A stretch of DNA of 64,000 nt from Davidsoniella eucalypti (Eukaryota; Ascomycota; Sordariomycetes; Microascales; Ceratocystidaceae), in the NCBI GenBank assembly GCA_004009845.1, contig RMBW01000060.1:62001-126000 (forward strand), written 5' to 3'. This document shows positions 46,173-56,827 of this stretch, one piece after another. The notes below the pieces were generated by a model. The model saw nothing but the letters and a program-made list of their open reading frames with translations. It made no database searches and was not told where the DNA came from. The stretch's first letter is position 1, and every line of letters starts with the position of its first letter. Both the position numbers and the translations under genes were made by a program.

Positions 46173-46901
46173 ATGAGATTCTTCAGTGTCCTCGCTCTCT
46201 GTGCTCTGGCCTCCAGCACTGCTGTTCCGACCCTGCCCGTAAACCCGAGCCCTGAAACTCCTTCTGTAGATGTTCAGGAACCCATTAATGAAGTTCCTGT
46301 AGAAGACATCACCTTCAACATCAAGACAAACGCGGTGGCTGAAGATGGTCCAGAGGAGAAGATAACTTTCAGTGCCGAGGACCACCCTCACCTATTTTCT
46401 CGTAACAGGAATTATGATGCGGTATGTGATGCGGTATATGAAGCTGCCGTTGACCTTGTTCATGGAAAGTCATACTACTTTAAGCTATGCAGAGTGGTCA
46501 CCATAGATTTCTGGCACCCTATTCTTTCTAGCATTCGTTGCAACAGCCCCGCTCTACTTGTTGGCAAGGTTGGTAGGTTCACCAAGAGCTTCAGTGGTAC
46601 ATATTACCATGTCCTCCAGAGGGATAGTGATAACACCTGGTACTTGGCTAAAGCCAGTTATAGTGCTAGCTACTCACAGATGTAAGTCTGATTATATGCT
46701 AGTATCGTTTTGAGTTTGTATGACAGTATGTACTAATTTTACATTTACAGTTTGTTTTGGGGTGGTATGACCACTTCCAATCTGATTTCTTCTGCCAGTA
46801 TTGAGGCGCTCTCCAACACCTGGATTGCCACAGCGGGAGACAAACTTGACTCCAATTACAACGACCTGGCCTACTACCGTTGGATGGCTGAAAGACTTTA
46901 A
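46173..46901 (+). CDS. Small secreted protein 3 (type alpha)
   Basis: Exons 46173-46681 and 46751-46901, 219 residues. The 69-nt intron differs from the others at three positions. The signal peptide (MRFFSVLALCALASSTAVPT) and acidic pro-region match copy 1. The central part is the most divergent of the four: it has YEAAVDLVHGKSYYFKLCRV and then a changed segment (DFWHPILSSIRCNSPALL) where the others read WRP-type sequence. It also has one extra Cys (AVCDAVYEA). The end is YYRWMAERL. Exon 2 reads LFWGGMTTSNLI. Confidence 0.85.
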
Positions 46902-47241
46902 AGCGTACATAGCATCTGCTTGTTCTGGACCAGCAAATCAAGTCTTCATAGCTAGAAATGTCAAGCTGTAGCACTGAGTTAGAAAGGGTGCTACACAGGC
47001 ATTTCTATTAGCATTTACCATATCATATAGCCTCTGTGCTCTTCATAGTTTCGCCTTTTTATCTCATAGCCTAGTCTTCCAGTTAAGTTTGGCCTTCCCC
47101 AAGGTTTTGACTTGCGTCCTACTTGGCTCAAATCCTATTGTGTGGTCGTTTGTTTTGTTTTTAATATTATATGTTCTCACTTACAATCACCTCAACCTGA
47201 TGGCCTGTCGTTTTATTTATATCATTATCATACTAGGGTTG

Positions 47242-47966
47242 GTGCCCTGGGCACATTGGAATCGAGGGAAATGAACAAGCTGATACCCTCGCTAAAGAAG
47301 CCTGCCTTCACGTGCCCGACTATCCGAAGGTGTTGCTCGCAGTTGCCAAGAGAGCTGTCAAACCCCGGTTCCAGCTAAAAGTTGCCGAATGGTGGCAGAG
47401 AGTAGCTCCACCACTTTATAGGGAACTGGAGATTCCATGGCCTAGGGGCCCTCCCGATGAGCTCCCAAAGAGCCCCATCCATCCCATAAGGTGCCCTATA
47501 GCTGGGCACAGATACTCCTGCTCGGCTCGCAACTGCAGCCTTGGATCTCTGGACTTTGTTCTTGGGACTCCACAGGGTGTGCTTCGGCTCTCAACCTTCC
47601 TCCGAAAGACACTATTTCTTGAAGACTTGTGCCCTCTTAGGCCTCTTTTAGGTAGAACTCCACTGCACAGCGCCCACCGTTCATTATTATGTAATGGTTA
47701 CACTGTAACAGTAACCCTAGTCACAATCATCGGTGATGCTTCCCTCTATAACCACTAGGGTTATACAGGGTTCCACCACACTGTGTGTTTAGAAGCTAGA
47801 TATGCAAGTACAGACAAGGTGTTGCTATTAAGAGCTAAGAGCGACCAGCACATATCACCAATGTCTGTCCATTCTCCCGCATATATTGATTTATTTCAGG
47901 ATGCACCGTTTTGTGGCCTTGAGCCTGTTCCCCCGCTCGTCAATGTTAACAAATACAAATACAAAT
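47242..47966 (+). mobile_element. LINE-4 copy a: 5'-truncated LINE with RNase H remnant
   Basis: 725 bp flanked by TCATACTAGGGTTG (47228-47241 and 47967-47980); the empty site in unit 1 is 36736-36749. The 5' part encodes the end of an RNase H domain (WCPGHIGIEGNEQADTLAKE) and a following linker (KPRFQLKVAEWWQRVAPP). The 3' UTR contains a stretch homologous to the body of elements A-E (AGAGCGACCAGCACATATCA, then GTGGCCTTGAGCCTG). It ends in an ACAAAT-rich tail (AACAAATACAAATACAAAT). Confidence 0.85.
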
Positions 47967-48451
47967 TCATACTAGGGTTGTAAATAAGTAAAGATATATC
48001 CCGTAGATTAGTAAGTGTATGCATCTTATATAGTACAAGATTTGGCATCAAGTGTAGAGACGGGGTAATGAGTCAAATGGGACCAAAATTATTGCTCATC
48101 AATATTTGAAGATTACTTTTCAAACTCTCCTAAGGACCTATGTCTATATTGAGAAAAGTCCGCATATAGCAAATCTTCATATATATTCTAGTATAGATGG
48201 CTGTGACAGCTGTACCAATCAGTACTTGAGAGTGCCTATTTTACCAAGTTAGCAACTTGTTCAATGAGGAAAGAAAAACTCCTGGGTATTGGAGATACTT
48301 ACGTATATAGATGAATACCATATATGCTCTAAATGATTAGAGAGTTCAATAGCCAATACAAATAAGCCAAACAAGCTTTAAGGTAGCAGGTCCTTGTGGC
48401 CTTCAATGGTTAGAAATATATTAATAAAACTAGAAAGAAACTTGCAAAACC

Positions 48452-49333
48452 TCACGTTTCCTTACTCCTATCTGTCTTTTCCTCCTCCACTGCTTTATCT
48501 TGCTCCTCCTCATCAAAGCCCAGTGTGGCCAACTCGCTCACCAGCTCATCAATCTTGATAACCTTGGCCAATTGTTCCGGCAACAGCGCCTTTGTATCGC
48601 CCTTATTCTTCAGGTCACGCGCCTGCTTGAGCTTCTTCTTAAGCGCCCGAGCCTTCTTCTCACGATTGACCTCTGGATCTTTCTGAACAACCGGAACTGC
48701 ACCTTCTGGAGCTTTGTCAGACTCCATGGGCTCCGCAGGCTTGAGTGGTGAGGGCACAGGCTTTCGAGAAGAGGTGGTAGAAGGTGGGCAAGACATTCTC
48801 CAAGACGGTTTCTCCATGAATTCGGGTGTGGAGCTAATTTGAGCACATGTAGCCGAAGACACATTAGATGTAGCCGAAGACACATTAGATGTAGAACTCT
48901 GCGCTGTTGTGCTCCGCCAATATCCTGTCTCTTTGATGTCAACCACGCCATTTCTCGCTCTTCCTCCCATATCCTGCTTTAGCGAGACACCTCCATCCGG
49001 CTCTCCCACCGTCGACCAAAACCTAGAAGCGCCCGCAGTTGTCGAGCTTGACGACCGATCTGGCAAGGTTGTTTTTGAAGGAGGTGCTGTTCTCGATGGA
49101 GCCGGTGATGGTGGTACGACGGCCGGTTCTGATCCAGGCGGGCCAGATGTGCGTGGAGATGCTCTCGCGCTACGGACACGATACCGCTCAATGTCTTCAG
49201 CGGGGCGGAAACCAGGCCGGATTCGGATTGCTCTGCGTGTAGTTCCATCGGCACGGGTCGATTCTGGAATCACACGCTGACCACTATTGTCAGTTATGAT
49301 TCCGGCGGTGGTCGGCTGGCTAGGTAACGCCAT
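48452..49333 (-). CDS. PYM/WIBG-like protein, copy 2
   Basis: Single exon, 293 residues, ATG at 49333 (MALPSQPTTAGIITD). Both PYM-type ends are conserved: the Mago-binding segment ending RIRPGFRPAEDIERYR and the C-terminal basic helix. It has two of the 7-residue SNVSSAT repeats (copy 1 has three) and a 2-residue shorter Val run. The last residues are TDRSKET rather than TDRSMET. The frame is intact, so it could be functional. Confidence 0.85.
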   Translation of the reverse strand: MALPSQPTTAGIITDNSGQRVIPESTRADGTTRRAIRIRPGFRPAEDIERYRVRSARASPRTSGPPGSEPAVVPPSPAPSRTAPPSKTTLPDRSSSSTTAGASRFWSTVGEPDGGVSLKQDMGGRARNGVVDIKETGYWRSTTAQSSTSNVSSATSNVSSATCAQISSTPEFMEKPSWRMSCPPSTTSSRKPVPSPLKPAEPMESDKAPEGAVPVVQKDPEVNREKKARALKKKLKQARDLKNKGDTKALLPEQLAKVIKIDELVSELATLGFDEEEQDKAVEEEKTDRSKET

Positions 49334-49825
49334 TCTATGGTAGGGACTTGTTCCAGTTCCTATAAGAGTTTTAAATGTCGGTCTTCTACTCTAGAAGTTG
49401 GATTGGGAGTTCTGTTCAGGAGAGTTGTGTATAGAGTAGAATACTTGAAGATAGAAGGAAAAAAGGATGAGGCTGACACCGTTAACAAAGTATTTTGTAT
49501 TGATCAACTTTTGAGATTTCAACTCAGTTATCGTCAAATCCAACTTGTGCAGATTTCTTGGAGTAAAGCTTTCCTTTAGATGAAAAAAAGCCATGAGTTG
49601 TTGGAATGTTGGTATGAGATCAAAAAGAGGCAACTTTCAAAAATGTATGAGCTTTGGCTTTAGCAAAAACACATGGAATCTCTCTAGACAAAAATAATAT
49701 GTAGGTTCCAATTATAGAAAAAAGGATACGGCAAATAGGCCTGAGTTCTATAAACCCTAATTCCACTCTGTTTCATAGATCAAGACCCTTTCATAAAGAG
49801 AGACAAAATTGGGTTTGTTGCGCTG

Positions 49826-49867
49826 ACGGTGGGTGACCACGTGGGAATACCGGGTGTTGTATGTTTT
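49826..49867 (+). rRNA. 5S rRNA 3' fragment at the unit 2/unit 3 junction
   Basis: The same sequence and fusion point as at 40325 (GCGCTG/ACGGTGGGTGACC). Units 2 and 3 therefore share one ancestral junction, copied by unequal crossing-over. Confidence 0.8.
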
Positions 49868-50575
49868 TGGTAGTTTTGGTTACATTCCTTTTTTTTTCTT
49901 TCTGATATTTTGACAGCATGAGAATCAAATCATTGCAGACCAGCGTATGAAAACTATAAAAGCATTGGAGTCTTGTGTTGAGAGTTTTAGGCCGCGGTGT
50001 CAAGTTCGTGGAGGAAAGAAAGCGACCCGGACGTCCGGATGACCGCCCGGAGCTGGCCGGAAGATGACGACAGCGGACCGTTTCCGCCCGGAACAGGCCA
50101 CTTTATTTCTGTGAAGAATGAGTGTAGATGGACATACACCGTAATATGGCCTTCTTTTATTTGCTCTTTTTCTTCTTTTTTGCATCAGCACATCATGTAT
50201 CTTGAATAGATCTCGTTGGTAGAAATTATAGACATTTTTGTCAATGTTGATTTAGATTTATGTTATACTAGCCAAGATTTCCTATTTTTCCAGCCGGCCT
50301 TCCCTAGATAGTCAATGCTATTGGTGGTCAAGTAAAAAGCTTAGGGCAATACAATTGTTTTGGTAGGAATAGAAAAATATTACAGCATTGCGGCAAAATC
50401 ACGCTCATATCATATTATGATCAAAGCTTAAGCCTCGTTGAACCCGACGGGGGGGAGCACAAGGCCAAGCATTCTAAATTGTCACATTGTACTAGGTAAA
50501 GCAAGTAAAGTGGCGTAGTTATAGTCGGGTTTTATGACTATATATTGCTGTTACTCTACATATGCGGGCTGCTGT

Positions 50576-51221
50576 CAACCCTCGGGGGGGTACCTTTGAG
50601 TTCGAGTACCTCCCCCTTCGTCGTAGGCTTTCAAGAGCGACCAGCACATATCCCCAATGCTGCTGTCCATTCTCGTTTTCTTTTTCGTCACTTGTCGACT
50701 TCGAAGCACCGTTTCGTGAGGCCTTGAGCCCGATTTCCCCTCTCGAGGGATGTTCTCACCAGCGACCGACCCCGCACCTTTTAGATCGTTGGTCTCCCGA
50801 GTCTATCCACTCACCTCAGGGAGCCACACTCACACACGGCGGGCGGCCTTTTTGAAGGTTCCGGATGCCCGACCCCGCGGCGCGGGAATCTTGTTGCTGT
50901 TGCTTCATCCATAGCACCCGACTCGATTACGCCGAATTTTTCATTCTTACGGCCACGATCACCAGCCTCCTGGAGGCTCACTGAATAGTGGGGATGGTAG
51001 CTCCACTTAGAAGTTGGTTTTGTGGATGCACTGTGTTTTTTTTTTTTTTGTATTTGTTTTTGTTGCTCATAGTGGAGGTACCACTAGTTCTTCGGGGCTA
51101 GGGGCCTTTATTGAGTTTGTCAAGCGGAAGACGTTAAATATCTGTCCGGTAACCAATCCGGCGTCGTATGATCTTAGTGATTTAGGTAGACGTTAAATAT
51201 AATTAAATTAAATCAAATCAA
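50576..51221 (+). mobile_element. Non-autonomous retroelement E
   Basis: Flanked by ATGCGGGCTGCTGT (50562-50575) and a slightly diverged TTGCGGGCCGCTGT (51222-51235). Head and body are as in element B. The LINE-2-type tail carries a small deletion (TAGGGGCCTTTATTGAG instead of the longer sequence at 34312-34346). It is another duplicate of the element B insertion. Confidence 0.82.
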
Positions 51222-51771
51222 TTGCGGGCCGCTGTTTGAAATTTGTTAGCGGGGGAGTTGGGTCAATAAAATAGGACACGGCTCCCACCCAATCACCTTA
51301 AATGCGCACCAAAGAACTCGAACTCGGCCCGGCCTGCCAGGGCGCGATATTCGTCGTAGTGGCCAAACAGCTGAGTCGCCGGAACTCCAGGATCTCGGGC
51401 TGAGGGGTAAAAGCAGGGTCAGAGTGAACATGTGCCAATATTCTGTATCAAGATCTCTTCCCGGTACGTATTTTGGCCCTTGTGAGGTTGAGAATAGTAG
51501 ACCAATCTACTTTCTTTACAGTTCTACATTTTAGCAAAAATGTTCATATTTGAAATTTTATTTTCCGTCAAGTTTTGTATTAATTATTTTGGTAAATATC
51601 CATATCTTTTGGTCTACCGAAAGAAAATAGTCATGCAAAGCCCTTTCTATTGTAAATTCTTGGTATCTACTATTTATATAGTGCCTTCCCAGTTTCGGTT
51701 GTTAAATAAGGTTGGTGTGGTCTAGAACCAACATTCTATTCTTGTATTGTCCAAGTGATCCTTTTCTGATA

Positions 51772-53307
51772 CTGTATACAGGGTTAAGTTTTGTCGTGGG
51801 ATCAGCGTGCAGATCGGTCTCTTGCAAGTAACTGTTTATTCTCGATATGTACACGGTATTATAACTGTACTATACACTGTATTAACCGATGTCAACATTA
51901 TCATTAACAATCCCTTGTTTATTTCTATAATCAGGAAAATGATCATCATCTAGAGGCCTTAATTGACTAACAAGAAGGACAGTGATGAAATTTGTTGCGA
52001 GATGTTGAAATTGTGCCTATCGGCAAATTTCACGATATTGCTATAATAAATTGAGACTATATGCACTTAAGATCTGTTTAATTCATAACTGTGTGTATTA
52101 AAATACCATATATATTTCAAAGTAGTACCTAGTGTACATCCCATTGGTAGCGATAACAGCCTCACAACGATTCTTCATAAAAACTAGGAGTTCATGAAGG
52201 TACTCATTGCTAATATTGTCCCAAGCCTCTTGGACTGCATTTAGAAGTTCCTCCGAGTGAAGAATCTCGGAGAAGTTCCTTTGGATATATAACTTCATCT
52301 CATGCCAAACAGCTTCAATCGGGTTGAGGTCTGGTGAGAAAGGTGGCCAATCCAGGACCGTGATACCACGAGATCGAAACTCTTCCATGGTCTGTCTCGC
52401 TTTATGGCAAAGAGCATTATCTTGCATAAACTCTAGACTCTCAGGCTCGAAAGACTTCATAAACTCCGTGACTCTCACTAGTTCTTTATATGACATTTGT
52501 CGGCCCTCTGGGCTTGCACACACAAACTCAATTAACTCATCGACTTGGGCTGGTGTAAGTTTACGAGTTGGGCCACATGCGCGACGAGGGGTCACTGGGT
52601 TTCTCATGGCGTATTGGACTTGTCTTATTGTAAGATGAAGACCTGAGGCTACGGCTTGGGTGGTCCATCCAGCATCGTTCACGAGAGTTTGAACCTCTAA
52701 TCGAACATCACGAGTAGTATTTCGTGAGCGTATAGAGGTAAATGAAGCATTGGAAATTTCCGCTGTTTCTAGTGTTGGCGAAGGGGTTTGAAATTGTTGA
52801 TCGTTTGAACGGGACTGTGCAATCAACAACTGTTGTCGAACTTCGTGGTATTCTTGCTGTAGCCCTTCATGCTGGCTATTGAGCTGGTTTACTTCTTCTG
52901 CATGTCGTTGTTGGAGCTGTTGGAACTGTTGCAGTTGGAGCTGAAATTCACGTTGTTTACGTGCCTCCTGGCTTCTGAGATCTTGGGTTCTTTGGGATAT
53001 GTCTTGAAGTCTAAGCTCTAGATCCGTTATTGTAGACATAATTAGTAGTTGTATGGTGGTCAAGTAGTATAATAGTCAAGTTGTATAGTAGTATATTAGT
53101 ATAATGGTCTGGTGATATATTTGTATTGTTTTATAATTGTGTTGTGTTATAAGGAGAAAAAAGGTGTAGAAGGATAACTTTTGTTCAGAAAAGCGGGGAA
53201 TTTTAAAAGTGGGGAAACTTGAGTAGGTACATGTCGAGAATAAACAGTTACTTGCAAGAGACCGATCTGCACGCTGATCCCACGACAAAACTTAACCCTG
53301 TATACAG
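51772..53307 (-). mobile_element. Tc1/mariner-type DNA transposon with 81-bp terminal inverted repeats
   Basis: Inverted repeats are at 51772-51852 and 53227-53307 (ends CTGTATACAGGGTTAAG), with only one mismatch noticed. They are flanked by the TA duplication (51770-51771 and 53308-53309) expected for this superfamily. It sits in the spacer of unit 3. Compared with the uninterrupted spacers of the other units, about 100 bp of host sequence beside the insertion is missing. A single transposase gene with an internal deletion lies inside. Confidence 0.92.
52098..53039 (-). CDS. Tc1-type transposase, in-frame internal deletion (DDE domain incomplete)
   Basis: ATG at 53039, 313 residues, no stop. 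Residues about 5-80 form a Gln-rich coiled coil (LQLQQFQQLQQRHAEEVNQL). About 100-170 is a helix-turn-helix domain (WTTQAVASGLHLTIRQVQYA). The chain then jumps (MSYKELVRV to TEFMKSFEPE) to the end of the catalytic domain: the second Asp in FMQDNALCH and the final Glu in SPDLNPIEAVWHEMK, separated by 34 residues (DD34E). The first catalytic Asp and the stretch around it are missing, so it should be inactive in cleavage, while DNA binding and multimerisation may remain. Confidence 0.88.
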   Translation of the reverse strand: MSTITDLELRLQDISQRTQDLRSQEARKQREFQLQLQQFQQLQQRHAEEVNQLNSQHEGLQQEYHEVRQQLLIAQSRSNDQQFQTPSPTLETAEISNASFTSIRSRNTTRDVRLEVQTLVNDAGWTTQAVASGLHLTIRQVQYAMRNPVTPRRACGPTRKLTPAQVDELIEFVCASPEGRQMSYKELVRVTEFMKSFEPESLEFMQDNALCHKARQTMEEFRSRGITVLDWPPFSPDLNPIEAVWHEMKLYIQRNFSEILHSEELLNAVQEAWDNISNEYLHELLVFMKNRCEAVIATNGMYTRYYFEIYMVF

Positions 53308-53909
53308 TAAATACTGCAAACCTACCAGATCCTAAACTATGCATAATTTCTGGGTTAAGCCCGGTGAACTCCGGAGATGGATCTGATGTTTATTGGTTGA
53401 CTTTTCCAAGTGCTTGGGGTGATCAACAAGGGCCATATCTAGTTATATTTATTTTGTTATAACTTGTTCAACCTAGAATGTAGTTACTTGGCTTAAAGAC
53501 CCCAAGCGTCTCTAATATAGCCCATTGCTTCGTTCGTTCCGGACTTGATGTAACTAGGTTTTTTTTTTTTGCCTACATTTACATACAATTATCCTTGTTG
53601 AGTGGCCTGTAGTGTGTCCGTGCTTTTATCTATGTACGGTGATATCGGTTTTTTTACATTGTTGCATGAGCATATAGACGTATTGAAAGTAGCTTTAGAG
53701 AAGGAGAGGAGGTGATATACAAAAAGAAGACTCAGCTCAGCCTAAGAAACAAGACATAAGTATTCGGTTACGCACTGTTTCGGATCTTATTCTCACCACC
53801 TTCTCCATCACCCTCACCTCTCTCTCTCTCCACTCTTACTATCCTTGATACAGCTCTGCCAAATCTATAGTATCATCCTTTCATCACCTTACCTTCTCGC
53901 TCTATCACC

Positions 53910-54638
53910 ATGAGATTCTTCAGTGTCCTCGGTCTCTGTGCTCTAGCCTCCAGCGCTGCTGTTCCGACGGCACCCGTGAACCCGAGCCTTGAAAATCTTT
54001 CTGTAGATGTTCAGGAGCGCACCAATGAAGTTCCTCTTGAAGACATCACCTTCAACATCAAGACAAACGCGGTGTCTGAAGATGGTCAAGAGGAGGAGAT
54101 AACTTTCAGTACCGAGGACCACCCTCACCTATTTTCTCGTGACAAGAACTATGTTGCGGTATTTGATGAGGCAGAGGATGGAGGTAACATTAGGCCTATT
54201 CATGGATCGTCATACTACTTTAAGCTATGCAAAGTGGTCACCACAGAATTCCCGTCCTGGCGCCCTCGCAAGCTTTGCAACAACCCCGCTCTACTTGTTG
54301 GTAAGGTTGGCACATTCACCAAGACCTTCACTGGTAGATACTACCAAGTCCACCAGAGTGATAGTGATAACACCTGGTACTGGACTAAAGCCAGTTATAG
54401 TGCTAGCGACTCACAGAAGTAAGTCTGATTATATGCTAGTATCGGTTTGAGTTTGTATGACAGTATGTACTAACTTTACCTTTACAGTTTGTTTTGGGGT
54501 GGTGAAACCACTTCCAATCGGATTTCTTCTGCCAGTATGAAGAAGCTCTCCAACACCTGGATTGCCACAGCTGGAGACAGACTTGACTCCGATAACAACG
54601 ACCTGGCCTACTACAATTGGATGACCGAAAGAATTTAA
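53910..54638 (+). CDS. Small secreted protein 4 (type beta)
   Basis: Exons 53910-54418 and 54488-54638, 219 residues. The 69-nt intron is identical to copies 1 and 2. Signal peptide MRFFSVLGLCALASSAAVPT. The pro-region matches copy 2 (NPSLENLSVDVQERTNEVPL). The middle is changed (EAEDGGNIRPIHGSSYYFKL, then WRPRKLCNNPALL), with both Cys retained. The end is YYNWMTERI. The start codon context TCACCATGAG is shared with the other copies. Confidence 0.85.
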
Positions 54639-54973
54639 AGCGTACATGGCACCTGCTTGTTTTGGACCAGCGAATCAAGTTTTCATAGCTAGCAATGTCA
54701 AGCTGTGGCACCGTGGAGTTAGAAAGGGTGCTACACAATCATTTCTATTAGCATTTACCGTACCATATAGCCTCTGTGCTCTTCATAGTTTTGCATCTTT
54801 ATCTCATAGCCTAGTCTTACAGTCAAGTTTGGCCCTCCCTAAGATTTTGCGTCCTACTTGGCTCAAATCCTATTTGTCCTCGTTTTTTGTTTTTAATATT
54901 ATATGTTCTCATTTACAATCACCTTAGCCCGATGGCCTGTCGTTTTATTTATATCATTATCATACTAGGGCTG

Positions 54974-55483
54974 GTGCCCTGGGCACGTTGGAATCGAGGG
55001 AAATGAACAAGCTGATACCCTCGTTAAAGAAGCCTACCTTCACGCCGACTATCCGAAGGCTTCGATCACAGTTGCCAAGAGAGTCGTCAAACCCCGGTTC
55101 CAGCTAAAAGCCGCCGAATGGTGGCAGAGAGTAGCTCCACCACTTTATAGGGAACTGGAGATTCCATGGCCTAAGGGCCCGTCTTAACAGATGACATCTC
55201 GGGTTCTTACTTCAGTGTCGAACTAAACATGGCGACTTCAAGGCCTATCACGATAAGTTCCAACACACTGATGAACATGTCTCATATGCCTGTAGACTTC
55301 CCATCCATTTCATAAGGTGCCCTATAGCCCGGCACAGATAGGGTGTTGCTATTAAGAGCGACCAGCACATATCACCAATGCCTATCCATTCTCCCGCATA
55401 TATTGATTTATTTCAGGATACACCGTTTTATGGCCTTGAGCCTGTTCCCCCGCTCGTCAATGTTAACAAATACAAATACAAAT
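54974..55483 (+). mobile_element. LINE-4 copy b, internally deleted
   Basis: Flanked by TCATACTAGGGCTG (54960-54973) and TCATACTAGGGTTG (55484-55497), the same site as copy a. RNase H remnant WCPGHVGIEGNEQADTLVKE. The middle contains a short LINE C-terminal segment (GDFKAYHDKFQHTDEH) not present in copy a, and a deletion before the element-body homology (AGAGCGACCAGCACATATCA). The two LINE-4 copies descend from one insertion and have since been altered differently. Confidence 0.82.
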
Positions 55484-55960
55484 TCATACTAGGGTTGTGA
55501 GTAAGTAAAGATATATCCCGTAGATTAGTGTGTATGTATCTTATATAGTACAAGATTTGGCATCAAGAGTACAAACGTGGTAATGAGTCAAATGGGACCA
55601 AAATTATTGCTCATCAATATGAAGATTACTTTTCACTCCCCTAAGGACCTAAGTCTATGTTAAGAAAAGTCCGCATATGGCAACTCTTCATATATTCTAC
55701 TCTAGATGGCTGTGACAGCTGTACCAATCAGTACTTGAGAGTCTATTTTATCAAGTTAGCAACTTGTTGAATGAGGAAAGAAAAACTGCTGGGTATTGGA
55801 GATGCTTACAAGTGTATAGATAAATACCATATGTGCTCTAAATGATTAGAGAGTTCTATGGCCAATACAATCAAGCCAAACAAGCTTTAAGGTAGCAGGT
55901 CCTTGTGGCCCTCAATGGTTAGAAATATATTAATAAAACTGTAAAGAAACTTGCAAAACC

Positions 55961-56827
55961 TCAAGTTTCCATACTTCTATCTGTCTTTTCCTCCTCCATT
56001 GCTTTATTTTGCTCCTCCTCATGAAAGCCCAGCTTGGCCAACTCGCTCACCAGCTCATCAATCTTGATAACCTTGGCCAATTGTTCTGGCAACAGTGCCT
56101 TTGTATCGCCCTTATTCTTCAGGTCACGCGCCTGCTTGAGCTTCTTCTTAAGAGCCCAAGCCTTTTTCTCGTGCTTGACCTCTGCATCTTTCTCAACAAC
56201 CGGAGCTGCACCTTCTGGAGCTTTGTCAGACTCCATGGGCTCCGCAGGCTTGAGTGGTGAGGACACAGGCTTTTGAGAAGAGATGGTAGAAGGTGGGCAA
56301 GACATTCTCCAAGACGGCTTCTCCATGAATTCGGGTGTGGAGCTAATTTGAGCAGATGTAGCTGAAGACACATTAGATGTAGAACCCTGTGCTGTTGCGC
56401 TCCGCCAATATCCCGTCTCTTTGATGTTAGCCACGCCATTTCTCGCTCTTCCTCCCATATCCTGCTTTAGCAAGACACCTCCATCCGGCTCTCCCGCCGT
56501 CGACCAAGACCTAGAAGCGCCTGCAGTTGTCGAGCTTGACGACCGATCTGGCAAGGTTGTTTTTGAATGAGGTGCTGTTCTCAATGGAGTCGGTGATGGT
56601 GGTACGACTACGACGGCCGGTTCTGATCCGGGCGGGCCAGATGTGCGTGGAGATGCTCTCGCGCTACGGACACGATACCGCTCAATGTCTTCAGCAGGGT
56701 GGAAACCGGGCCGGATTCGGATTGCTCTGCGTGTAGTTCCATCAGCACGGGTCGATTCTGGAATCACACGCTGACCACTATTGTCAGTTATGATTCCGGC
56801 GGTGGTCGGCTGGCTAGGTAAAGCCAT
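55961..56827 (-). CDS. PYM/WIBG-like protein, copy 3
   Basis: Single exon, 288 residues, ATG at 56827. The Mago-binding segment (GIITDNSGQRVIPESTRADG) and C-terminal helix are present. Only one SNVSSAT repeat remains. There are more replacements than in copy 2, for example KKAWALKKKLKQ for KKARALKKKLKQ, HSKTTLP for PSKTTLP, and VANIKE for VVDIKE. It may be under weaker constraint, but the frame is intact. Confidence 0.83.
   Translation of the reverse strand: MALPSQPTTAGIITDNSGQRVIPESTRADGTTRRAIRIRPGFHPAEDIERYRVRSARASPRTSGPPGSEPAVVVVPPSPTPLRTAPHSKTTLPDRSSSSTTAGASRSWSTAGEPDGGVLLKQDMGGRARNGVANIKETGYWRSATAQGSTSNVSSATSAQISSTPEFMEKPSWRMSCPPSTISSQKPVSSPLKPAEPMESDKAPEGAAPVVEKDAEVKHEKKAWALKKKLKQARDLKNKGDTKALLPEQLAKVIKIDELVSELAKLGFHEEEQNKAMEEEKTDRSMET

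Larger units (their letters stand above)
40325..49825 (+). repeat. Segmental repeat unit 2 (with an internal second secreted-protein gene)
   Basis: Order: 5S fragment, spacer, element C, secreted-protein gene 2, a LINE endonuclease fragment (minus strand), a 5S start, element D, spacer, secreted-protein gene 3, LINE-4, PYM copy 2. The segment 44034-48450 is an extra half-unit relative to units 1 and 3. The region upstream of PYM copy 2 (49334-49825) is the same length as in unit 1 and appears identical. Confidence 0.8.
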
